Assembly: GCA_024235315.1 (NCBI GenBank)
Contig: JACKMP010000014.1
Coordinates: 1-30,275 of the forward strand
Length of the DNA: 30,275 nucleotides
Direction: 5' to 3'
Source: Chromatiaceae bacterium
GTDB taxonomy: Bacteria > Pseudomonadota > Gammaproteobacteria > Chromatiales > Chromatiaceae
Shown: piece by piece, positions 23,924 through 30,275 of the stretch
How positions within the stretch are numbered: position 1 is the stretch's first letter
Layout of the letters: each line of letters begins with the position of its first letter
The notes under the pieces: generated by a model
Databases searched by the model: none
The model's input: only the letters and a program-made list of their open reading frames with translations
What the model was told of the DNA's origin: nothing
Translations under genes and position numbers: made by a program

Positions 23924-24643
23924 ATGTCTCAGGACGAGGCGACCAAGACCGCCGACCGGCACATCCTTTCGCGTTTCGACGGCGACCTGGGATACTTCCG
24001 CGGGCTCGTGCTGGAGATGGGGCGGCGTGTGCAGGATCAGGTCGTGCTGGCCAGCGACGCGCTTTCCGCCTGCGACGTGGCAAAGGCGCGCAAGGTGATT
24101 CACGATCATCGCGTGATCCGTGATCTCGACATCGATGCGCTTACCGCCAACGCCCGGCTGTTTGCTATCCATCAACCGGTCGCGCGCGACCTGCGGTTCG
24201 TGCTGACGCTGTCGCGTGCGGTTTACGACCTGGAACGGATCGGTGATGAGGCGGTGCGCGTGGCGGATATCGCCGAGGGCCTCTACGAGTACCAACCGAC
24301 GCTGCGTGACTGCGTCCTGTTCGAAGATGTTCGCCGGCTCGCCGGGCCGGCAGTGCAGCTACTTCAGCGCAGTCTGAAATCGGTTGCCGACGAAAATGTG
24401 AACCTTGCCGTTCAGGTGGCACTCGATGGCAGGGATATCGAAGAGATGTTCAAGGGTTCGATCCGCCGACTTGCGACCTACCTGATGGAAGATCCGCGCA
24501 ATATCCGCTGGGTAATGGATGCGACGCTGGGCATCAAGGCGATGGAGCGCATCGGTGACCACGCCTGCAGCATCGCACGCAACCTGATCTATTCGGTCAC
24601 CGGAAAGGACGTGCGCCACGTCAACGTCGCCAGTCTCGGCTGA
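23924..24643 (+). CDS. phoU: PhoU, phosphate signalling protein
   Basis: The 239-residue protein is two copies of the PhoU three-helix bundle. Each copy has the E-x-x-x-D metal-binding motif type: LERIGDEAVRVAD and MERIGDHACSIARN. PhoU acts between the Pst transporter and the PhoR kinase to keep the Pho regulon off at high phosphate. It starts 17 nt after pstB; a TTG four codons upstream exists but the ATG at 23924 is preferred. It is the last gene of the operon and converges on a small membrane protein gene. phoB and phoR are not within the window. Confidence 0.93.
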   Translation: MSQDEATKTADRHILSRFDGDLGYFRGLVLEMGRRVQDQVVLASDALSACDVAKARKVIHDHRVIRDLDIDALTANARLFAIHQPVARDLRFVLTLSRAVYDLERIGDEAVRVADIAEGLYEYQPTLRDCVLFEDVRRLAGPAVQLLQRSLKSVADENVNLAVQVALDGRDIEEMFKGSIRRLATYLMEDPRNIRWVMDATLGIKAMERIGDHACSIARNLIYSVTGKDVRHVNVASLG

Positions 24644-24664
24644 CGCATCCTCCCGAGTCGCGGC

Positions 24665-24982
24665 TCAGGTCTGCAGCAGCGAGCGGAAGTAAGAGCCCCA
24701 CACGACAAGTATCCCGGCGCCGGCAATCAGGTCCAGCCACATGTTCAGGCGCTTGACGGCCTGCACCTCGGGTGGCTGTTCGATCATGAATACCCGGTTC
24801 ATCAGGGCGTCGAGCATCAGCACGAAGAAGAACAGGACGACCAGCGCGGGCACGATATACGCGGTCATGACGCCGATGCCTATTGGCTGCATGTCGGCGA
24901 ACAGGACCAGTGGCAGGCAGGCAAGGGTCAGGCCGATCAGGGTGATTCGCATGCCGCCGATGTCTTTCAGGTTGAGACTCAT
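24665..24982 (-). CDS. Small hypothetical inner-membrane protein
   Basis: I do not recognise a family. The 105-residue product has three predicted membrane segments (about 12-29, 36-60 and 81-100) and a short soluble loop (MIEQPPEVQAVKRLN). It would lie in the inner membrane. The ATG at 24982 has AGAAG upstream and the longer frame above it overlaps the xthA leader. It converges with phoU and is divergent from xthA with 176 nt between the starts; a role tied to phosphate is not supported. Confidence 0.7.
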   Translation of the reverse strand: MSLNLKDIGGMRITLIGLTLACLPLVLFADMQPIGIGVMTAYIVPALVVLFFFVLMLDALMNRVFMIEQPPEVQAVKRLNMWLDLIAGAGILVVWGSYFRSLLQT

Positions 24983-25158
24983 GGGGACTTCTTCCACTGT
25001 ACTTGGATTGCGCGGTGCGCAGCTGGTAGTCTGCCGCGACACCCGATGTAGCGGACATTCTACTATGCCGGAACTGCCCGATGAGCTGTCGCAGCAAATC
25101 GGCACGACGGGACGGTGGGCCGCCGCGAAACCCACGACATCACAGGAACCCAGCCGTC

Positions 25159-25971
25159 ATGACGCGCGTCGTTTCATTCAATATCAACGGGGTGCGGGCG
25201 CGCCCGCATCAGATCGAGGCCCTGAAACAGCGATACGATCCCGACATCATCGGCCTGCAGGAGACCAAGGTGCAGGACGCGGAGTTTCCACGCGAGATGA
25301 TCGAGGCGCTGGGGTACCAGGTTGCGTACTACGGCCAGAAGGGGCATTACGGTGTCGCGCTGTTGTCCAAGGAGCCACCGGTCAGTGTCAGCTACGGGTT
25401 CCCGGGTGAGGATGCCGAGGCGCAGCGCCGCCTGATCGCCGGTACCTACCGGATCGGCGAGCGGGAACTCACGGTGATCAACGGATATTTCCCGCAGGGC
25501 GAAAGTCGCGACCATCCGGTCAAGTTCCCGCACAAACAGCGCTTCTACGCCGAACTCTCGCAGACGCTGGCGCAGGGTTACACGACCGGACAGGACCTGC
25601 TGCTGATCGGGGACATGAACGTCGCGCCGACCGATGACGATATCGGGATCGGGGCGGACAATGCACGGCGCTGGCTGCGCGATGGCAAATGCAGCTTTCT
25701 GCCGGAGGAACGCGAGTGGCTGGCGACGCTGATGGACTGGGGCCTGTGTGACACCTACCGGGTGCGCCACCCACAGGACAACCAGCACTTCAGCTGGTTC
25801 GACTATCGCAGCAAGGGCTTCGAGCGGGAGCCGAAACGCGGTCTGCGCATCGACCTGATGCTGGCCAGCGCGGGGTTGCAGTCAAGGGTCAGCGATGCCG
25901 GCATCGCCTACGATATCCGCGCGATGGAAAAGCCGTCCGATCACTGTCCGGTATGGGTCGATTTCGCGTAG
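25159..25971 (+). CDS. xthA: Exodeoxyribonuclease III (AP endonuclease)
   Basis: The 270-residue protein matches Escherichia coli XthA in length and motifs. Catalytic residues are Asn8 (SFNINGVRARPHQ), Glu35 (GLQETKV), Tyr110, Asp152 and Asn154 (GDMNVAPTDDD), Asp232 (RIDLML) and the Asp261-His262 pair (SDHCPVW). It cleaves DNA at abasic sites and removes 3' blocks, as in repair of oxidative damage. The ATG at 25159 has AGGAA at about 10 nt and fits the family N terminus; the upstream extension is not conserved. It converges on mtaB, whose stop is 22 nt away. Confidence 0.96.
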   Translation: MTRVVSFNINGVRARPHQIEALKQRYDPDIIGLQETKVQDAEFPREMIEALGYQVAYYGQKGHYGVALLSKEPPVSVSYGFPGEDAEAQRRLIAGTYRIGERELTVINGYFPQGESRDHPVKFPHKQRFYAELSQTLAQGYTTGQDLLLIGDMNVAPTDDDIGIGADNARRWLRDGKCSFLPEEREWLATLMDWGLCDTYRVRHPQDNQHFSWFDYRSKGFEREPKRGLRIDLMLASAGLQSRVSDAGIAYDIRAMEKPSDHCPVWVDFA

Positions 25972-25993
25972 CCGCGGCGCGACATACCTCTTT

Positions 25994-27283
25994 TCAGACC
26001 GGCCGCGCCAGCAGCCGCTCGCCATCCGCTGACAGCGCGGTGGCCCGCACCCGAATGATGCGATTGTCCAGATCGCTCGTGGTGTCGCTCGCGATCTCGA
26101 TCCGCAGGAAGTTCGGCGTATAGCCCGACCAGTGGGTGTCGTCGCCGTTGCGACCCTCGATCAGGACCTCGAAGGTCTGCCCCACGGCACGCGAGAGAAT
26201 CTGCCGGCGGCCGGCCTGCGCCAGCGTGTGCAACTGGCGGCTGCGCGCACGTTTGACGCTGCGTGATAGCTGATTCGGCATCGAGGCGGCCTTGGTTCCG
26301 GCGCGTGGCGAATAGGCAAATATATGGATGTGGCTGAATGGCATCGCACGGGCGAAAGCCACGGTCTGTTGCCACTCCTCGTCGGTCTCGCCGGGAAAGC
26401 CGACGATGATGTCGGTGGTGATCCCGAACCCGGGCACCGCCTGACGCGCCTGCTGCACCAGTTCCCGGAAGTCTGCGCTGTGGCAGCGCCGCGACATCCG
26501 GCGCAGCACGCTGTCGGCACCGCTCTGCAGCGGCAGGTGCAGGTGTGGCATCAGTCGCGGATTGTCGAACAGCGACCAGAAGCCGTCCGCCAGCTCCCAG
26601 GGTTCGAGCGACCCCAGGCGCACCCGCGGTACCGCGGTCTGCGCCAGTACCTGCTCGACCAGGGTTTTCAGGTCGCAGCCGATGTCGCTGCCGTAGCCGC
26701 CCAGATGGACACCGGCCAGCACGACCTCCTGCGCGCCCGCGGCGTGTGCCCGATTGACCTCGTCGACCACGGCGGCGATCGGCTGACTGCGCTCGTCACC
26801 ACGTGCCTTGGTCACTATGCAGAAGGCGCAGCGGTAGCGGCAGCCGTCCTGTACCTTGACGAATGCGCGGTGCCGGCCGCGTGCCAGCAGGGCGTTCTCG
26901 CCGGGCTCGGTGGCGGTCTCGGGCATCACCGGCAGATCGAGGCGGCGCGCAGCAATGTCTATCAGGCGATCCTTGTCCGGATTTGCCACCACCAGGTCGA
27001 CACCGAGTTCGGCGGCGATGGCCTCGGTCTCCAGCGAGGCATAGCAGCCGCTGACGACCAGCTTGGCCTGCGGATTGCCGCGCTGTGCGCGGCGGATCAG
27101 CTGGCGTGACTTGCGCACCGACTCGCCGGTCACCGCGCAGGTGTTGATCACGACCAGATCGGCGTGTTCGGCGCTGTCGGCCAGGACGAAGCCCTGTTTG
27201 CGACAGTCGCGCGACCAGCGTTCGAGTTCGGCCTCGTTGAGGCGGCAACCCAGGGCCTGCAGGAATACGCGCATCGCACTCAT
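25994..27283 (-). CDS. mtaB: MtaB, tRNA t6A37 methylthiotransferase (radical SAM)
   Basis: This 429-residue protein is a radical-SAM methylthiotransferase. The N-terminal UPF0004 domain has Cys13, Cys49 and Cys80 as auxiliary-cluster ligands. The radical-SAM motif is CRYRCAFC (Cys148, 152 and 155), followed by the TIM-barrel blocks HLHLPLQSGAD and GFPGETDEEW, and a TRAM domain at the C terminus. The order and motif wording fit MtaB (methylthiolation of t6A37) rather than MiaB or RimO. Start choice is between 27283 and the in-frame ATG at 27274; neither has a strong ribosome-binding site. It converges on xthA and is divergent from rmuC; a repeat element lies in the shared upstream region. Confidence 0.92.
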   Translation of the reverse strand: MSAMRVFLQALGCRLNEAELERWSRDCRKQGFVLADSAEHADLVVINTCAVTGESVRKSRQLIRRAQRGNPQAKLVVSGCYASLETEAIAAELGVDLVVANPDKDRLIDIAARRLDLPVMPETATEPGENALLARGRHRAFVKVQDGCRYRCAFCIVTKARGDERSQPIAAVVDEVNRAHAAGAQEVVLAGVHLGGYGSDIGCDLKTLVEQVLAQTAVPRVRLGSLEPWELADGFWSLFDNPRLMPHLHLPLQSGADSVLRRMSRRCHSADFRELVQQARQAVPGFGITTDIIVGFPGETDEEWQQTVAFARAMPFSHIHIFAYSPRAGTKAASMPNQLSRSVKRARSRQLHTLAQAGRRQILSRAVGQTFEVLIEGRNGDDTHWSGYTPNFLRIEIASDTTSDLDNRIIRVRATALSADGERLLARPV

Positions 27284-27359
27284 CGGGTAGGTGGTGGAAC
27301 CGGGAGTTTAACCGCGTGCGGCCGGGAGTGGTGGCTGCAGGGTGGTGCTGTCTTGAAGG

Positions 27360-27482
27360 CCCCTCACCCCAGCCCTCTCCCCCTGGGGGGAGAGGGGGCA
27401 ATCAAGGTCTCTTGCTCCGCGCGACTGAGGGAGCAGTTGGCCACATCCCCCTCTCCCCCGGGGAGAGGGCTGGGGTGAGGGG
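27360..27482. repeat. G/C-run inverted-repeat element, copy 1 (upstream of rmuC)
   Basis: A 23-bp outer arm (27360-27382, opening CCCCTCACCCCAGCCCTCTC) is repeated exactly in reverse at 27460-27482. Inside, two hairpins built on CCCTCTCCCC and GGGGAGAGGG lie at each end, and a central hairpin pairs TGCTCC with GGAGCA (27413-27435). The nested layout resembles a small mobile repeat unit of the MITE kind. No transposase or target duplication is evident. It fills the space between mtaB and rmuC and could affect rmuC expression. Confidence 0.8.
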
Positions 27483-27539
27483 GCGCAGCATGCACACTCG
27501 CCCAACCCGCGAACCGGCGAAAGAGTATCCTTGGCGGCA

Positions 27540-29039
27540 ATGGAAAATCTGGACGCTGCCCTCGCGCTGCTGCGCGTGCATTTCGATCTGCTGCTGCTCG
27601 GTGGCCTGCTGTTCGGGCTGGTGCTGCTGGCCTGGCTGCTGGTCAATGTATCCGGCATTCGACGCCGATTGCGCACGGAACTGGGCGACCAGCGCGCGTT
27701 GCTGCGCGAGGTGCGCGAGGACATCGGCGACGATGTGGCGCAGAGCCGACAGCAGGTCCAGGAATCGTTGAACGCCGGGCTGATGCGTCTGCAGGATCTG
27801 CTCGACCAGCGCATGGGCGGTCTGCAGCGACAGATGCTGCAGGATTCTGCGGCACTCAAGACCGAGCTGATCGAACGTTTCGAGGCGCAGCGCAAGGCGA
27901 TTGCCGACAACCTGGCCGACGGACGTCTGGCCCAGCAGCGTGAATCGGCCGAGCTGCGTGCGGCACTCGAGGCGGCACTGAACCGCCATCGCGAGGTCGC
28001 TGAGCAGCATCAGCGCGAGGCCCTGAAGGGCCAGCAGGAGGCGCTAACCTCCGGTATGACAGCGATGGCGCAGCAGGTCAGCGCGGCCTTCCGCAGCTCC
28101 TCTGACGAGTTGGGCAAGCGGGTCGAGGGGCTCACCCATATCACCGACACCCGCCTGAAGGAGATCAGCGGCCAGGTCGAGCGGCGCCTCGCCGAGGGAT
28201 TCGAAAAGACCACCGAGACTTTCACCCGGGTGCTCGAGCACCTGTCGCGGATCGATGAGGCGCAAAAGCGCATCACCGAGCTGTCGACCAGCGTGGTCAG
28301 CCTGCAGGAGGTGCTGACCGACAAGCGTTCGCGCGGCGCGTTCGGCGAGGTGCAGCTGGCCGGACTGGTGCGCAACCTGATGCCGGAGGGCAGCTTTTCG
28401 CTGCAGCACACGCTGAGCAACGGTACCCGGGTGGACTGCCTGCTGACCCTGCCCGAGCCGACAGGCAATGTCGCGATCGACGCCAAGTTTCCGCTTGAGA
28501 GCTTCCAGTCGATGATGGACAACGACCTGGCGGAGACCGACCGGGCGCGGGCGTCTCGCCAGTTCCGCCTGGATATCCGCAAACACATCCGGGACATCGC
28601 CGACAAATACCTGATTCCGGGCGAGACAGCGGATGGGGCCGTGATGTTTCTGCCGGCCGAGGCGATCTTCGCCGAGATCCACGCGCATTTCCCCGAGCTG
28701 GTCGACGAGGCACAGCGTGCACGCGTCTGGCTGGTCTCACCGACCACGCTGATGGCGGTGCTGACCACCGCGCGTGCGGTGCTCAAGGATGAGGCGACGC
28801 GCCGGCAGGTGCACATCATCCAGGATCACCTGCGCAGGCTGTCAGAGGATTTCGGGCGTTTCCGTCAGCGCATGGACAAGTTGGCGGTGCACATCCGCCA
28901 GGCCCACGAGGACGTCAAGCAGGTCAATACCTCGGCGCAGAAGATCAGCACGCGTTTTCACGATATCGACCGGGTGGAGCTGCCGGAACCGGAGCCGGAC
29001 GACGAGCAGTCGGTGGCCCTGCCGGGAAGCGATTCCTGA
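27540..29039 (+). CDS. rmuC: RmuC-family putative DNA recombination protein
   Basis: The 499-residue protein has an N-terminal membrane anchor (about 17-37, LLLLGGLLFGLVLLAWLL), a long coiled coil (about 40-270) and the RmuC domain with the blocks SRGAFGEVQLAGLVR, TLPEPTGNVAIDAKFPLE, FLPAEAIFAEI and LVSPTTLMAVLTTA. The domain is a predicted PD-(D/E)XK-type nuclease fold, and rmuC mutants of Escherichia coli have more short inversion events. It is plausibly a restraint on recombination at repeats. The ATG at 27540 is preferred to a TTG 9 nt upstream. Notably, repeat elements flank it on both sides. The C-terminal tail is acidic. Confidence 0.9.
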   Translation: MENLDAALALLRVHFDLLLLGGLLFGLVLLAWLLVNVSGIRRRLRTELGDQRALLREVREDIGDDVAQSRQQVQESLNAGLMRLQDLLDQRMGGLQRQMLQDSAALKTELIERFEAQRKAIADNLADGRLAQQRESAELRAALEAALNRHREVAEQHQREALKGQQEALTSGMTAMAQQVSAAFRSSSDELGKRVEGLTHITDTRLKEISGQVERRLAEGFEKTTETFTRVLEHLSRIDEAQKRITELSTSVVSLQEVLTDKRSRGAFGEVQLAGLVRNLMPEGSFSLQHTLSNGTRVDCLLTLPEPTGNVAIDAKFPLESFQSMMDNDLAETDRARASRQFRLDIRKHIRDIADKYLIPGETADGAVMFLPAEAIFAEIHAHFPELVDEAQRARVWLVSPTTLMAVLTTARAVLKDEATRRQVHIIQDHLRRLSEDFGRFRQRMDKLAVHIRQAHEDVKQVNTSAQKISTRFHDIDRVELPEPEPDDEQSVALPGSDS

Positions 29040-29085
29040 GCCGCGTTTCGGGGTCGACCGCGACAGGGGTCCCCTCAGGGAGCGT

Positions 29086-29246
29086 CCCCCTCACCCCGAC
29101 CCTCTCCCCCAGGGGGGCGAGGGGGGAAATCGACACGGCACAAGAAATCCAGTCAATGCCTACCTCTCCGCCAGGGGGGGCGAGGGGGAAATACCGCGTC
29201 GGGACTATGAGCCCCCTCTCCCCCAGGGAGAGGGGTGGGGTGAGGG
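29086..29246. repeat. G/C-run inverted-repeat element, copy 2 (downstream of rmuC)
   Basis: The same repeat family recurs between the convergent rmuC and DUF4124 genes. Outer arms CCCTCACCCC (29088-29097) and GGGGTGAGGG (29237-29246) are exact complements. Three G/C-rich hairpins lie within (29098-29127, 29163-29188 and 29212-29236), each with a CTCTCC...GGGG core. Compared with copy 1 it is longer (161 bp) and partly diverged. It may act as a bidirectional terminator here. Confidence 0.75.
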
Positions 29247-29275
29247 AAAGAGGTTATGGCCGGCAGTGATACCCG

Positions 29276-29734
29276 CTAGGATCTGCAGTCTGCAGCGATG
29301 ATCTTTTCCATCTCGGCGCGCTGTTTCTGCCGCTCGTCCTCGCTCATGCGCTGCACCGAGCCGTCGCTGGTCTGGTAGAGCTGACGCGCACGCCCGTTGA
29401 GGACCTCGAGGTTCTTGCGCGCGGCGTCGCAGCGCCGTTTGGCCTGCTGCGCCTCGTTTTCGCTCTGCTGGCGCTTTTCTGCTGCGAGCGACTGGTCTTC
29501 GCGGTTGTCCTCGAACTTCTGAAGCTGCTGCTGCAGGCGCTGTCTCGCCACCTCGGGTGATTCGGCAGGTGGCGGGGGCGGCTTGACCGTCTCACTCGGT
29601 TTGCCGTCAGCCGGGGCGAACTGGGAGTACACCGCCTGGCCGTTCTCGTCGTAGTAAAGGTGGTAGCCCTTCTCCGCGCTGGCCGGGAAAGTGGCCGTCA
29701 GCCCCAGGAGGAACAAAAGACTGCGTGTCCGCAT
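29276..29734 (-). CDS. DUF4124 domain protein, exported
   Basis: The 152-residue protein has a signal peptide (about 1-20, ending ASAE) and an N-terminal DUF4124 domain with the hallmark YYDENGQAVYSQFAP near residues 27-41. A proline stretch (about 55-60) is followed by a charged coiled coil (about 65-140). Two cysteines (Cys101 region and near the C terminus) may form a disulfide. DUF4124 has no settled function. The ATG at 29734 has AAGGAAA eight bases upstream; a longer reading lacks support. It is divergent from the acetolactate synthase gene and converges on rmuC. Confidence 0.85.
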   Translation of the reverse strand: MRTRSLLFLLGLTATFPASAEKGYHLYYDENGQAVYSQFAPADGKPSETVKPPPPPAESPEVARQRLQQQLQKFEDNREDQSLAAEKRQQSENEAQQAKRRCDAARKNLEVLNGRARQLYQTSDGSVQRMSEDERQKQRAEMEKIIAADCRS

Positions 29735-29767
29735 GGTGTTTCCTTGGCAGATTTTCAATACGTGTGC

Positions 29768-29788
29768 TATTGACCTAAAAGATCAATA
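29768..29788. promoter_or_regulatory. Palindromic element in the divergent DUF4124/acetolactate synthase region
   Basis: TATTGA and TCAATA (29768-29773 and 29783-29788) form an inverted repeat around nine bases. TTGACC at 29770-29775 inside it is a good -35 for the rightward gene, but no good -10 follows at 16-18 bases. A repressor or activator site serving both genes is possible, and the region is the most AT-rich of the right end. Weak evidence overall. Confidence 0.35.
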
Positions 29789-29881
29789 TTAGTAGTTTGG
29801 CCGGTTCCGATAAGCCTAGCTTCTATCGATGCTTTTCGCGAGGGCGCGGAGAGATTATTCCAGGTTTTGGAGGTCTTCAAG

Positions 29882-30275
29882 GTGGAACTCAGTGGTGCCG
29901 AGATCGTCATTCAGGCACTGAAAGACGAGGGCGTGGAATACGTCTGGGGTTACCCGGGCGGCGCCGTGCTGCATATATACGATGCATTGTTCAACCAGGA
30001 CAGCGTGCGTCACATCCTGGTGCGCCATGAACAGGCCGCCACCCACGCGGCGGATGGCTATGCGCGCGCCACCGGCAAGGTCGGCGTCGTCCTTGTGACT
30101 TCCGGTCCCGGTGCCACCAATGCCGTCACCGGTATTGCCACCGCCTACATGGACTCCATCCCGATGGTCATCCTGACCGGACAGGTGCCGACACCGGTGA
30201 TCGGTTCGGATGCCTTCCAGGAAGTCGATACGGTCGGCATCACGCGTCCCTGCGTGAAGCACAATTTCCTGGTCA
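29882..30275 (+). CDS. ilvB: Acetolactate synthase large subunit, N-terminal part (cut by window end)
   Basis: The first 131 codons of a thiamine-diphosphate enzyme are present and the frame runs off the window. The start ELSGAEIVIQALKDEGVEYV, the block GYPGGAVLHIYDAL, the ThDP activating Glu in VRHEQAATHAADGYARATG, and VVLVTSGPGATNAVTGIATAYMDSIP fit the catalytic large subunit of acetohydroxyacid synthase (IlvB/IlvI/IlvG). It condenses two pyruvates, or pyruvate and 2-oxobutyrate, in branched-chain amino acid synthesis. The start is a GTG at 29882 with a perfect GGAGG eight bases before it. Which paralogue it is, and whether ilvN/ilvH follows, cannot be told here. No leader peptide with branched-chain codons is seen upstream. 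Confidence 0.93.
   Translation, partial: MELSGAEIVIQALKDEGVEYVWGYPGGAVLHIYDALFNQDSVRHILVRHEQAATHAADGYARATGKVGVVLVTSGPGATNAVTGIATAYMDSIPMVILTGQVPTPVIGSDAFQEVDTVGITRPCVKHNFLV

Noticed and set aside
29086..29246. Repeated G-rich blocks as a CRISPR array
   Set aside because: Repeats are palindromic hairpins of uneven length and the spacers are irregular; no cas genes are near.
29829..29881. A leader peptide for attenuation of the acetolactate synthase gene
   Set aside because: The short frame from ATG 29829 has no run of Leu, Ile or Val codons and no terminator-antiterminator pair is visible.

Overview
The window is high-GC bacterial chromosome with a gammaproteobacterial gene set: a FabA dehydratase, an OxyR with both redox cysteines, CpdA, a bacterial-type ProS with an editing insert, and a PstSCAB-PhoU cluster. 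The yihY / arsC-like / wrbA / DUF2069 arrangement at the left end is, from memory, the same as in Pseudomonas. I see no rRNA, tRNA, CRISPR array, transposase or phage gene. Genes are densely packed, with many 1-4 nt overlaps, and codon use looks uniform. Genus cannot be fixed from the sequence; a purple-sulfur or sulfur-oxidising relative would fit but is a guess.

Left part (1-9.7 kb). A minus-strand run arsC-like > wrbA > DUF2069 is translationally coupled and diverges from a YihY-family membrane protein. A PilZ-like 500-residue protein faces yihY tail to tail. A plus-strand operon (4.38-7.75 kb) joins two exported thioredoxin-fold proteins, a TolC-type outer-membrane factor, a short HlyD-type adaptor and an acylphosphatase, but has no inner-membrane pump. 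A Pro/Tyr-rich exported protein and CpdA follow on the minus strand.

Middle (9.7-18.2 kb). oxyR is followed by rubrerythrin, a two-[4Fe-4S]/CCG-type oxidoreductase and a DUF3501 protein. A 37-bp tandem palindrome matching the layout of an OxyR operator lies just upstream of the rubrerythrin promoter, so this looks like an OxyR-controlled peroxide-defence unit. fabA, a PAS histidine kinase, a response regulator whose output is an RsbW-like ATPase, and proS follow.

Right part (18.2-30.3 kb). A small predicted secreted protein with a hairpin-rich upstream region precedes the phosphate operon pstS-pstC-pstA-pstB-phoU, which has a Pho-box promoter. The pstS cistron is bracketed by a 9-bp hairpin near the predicted 5' end and a 12-bp hairpin after its stop. 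Then come a small membrane protein, xthA, mtaB and rmuC. Both intergenic regions of rmuC carry G/C-run inverted-repeat elements of one family. A DUF4124 protein and the start of an acetolactate synthase large subunit, cut by the window end, close the sequence.

The strongest candidates for a second look are the OxyR-type operator with the rubrerythrin/Fe-S/DUF3501 trio, the pump-less TolC/HlyD operon with paired thioredoxins, the receiver-RsbW-like regulator, and the repeat elements flanking rmuC.
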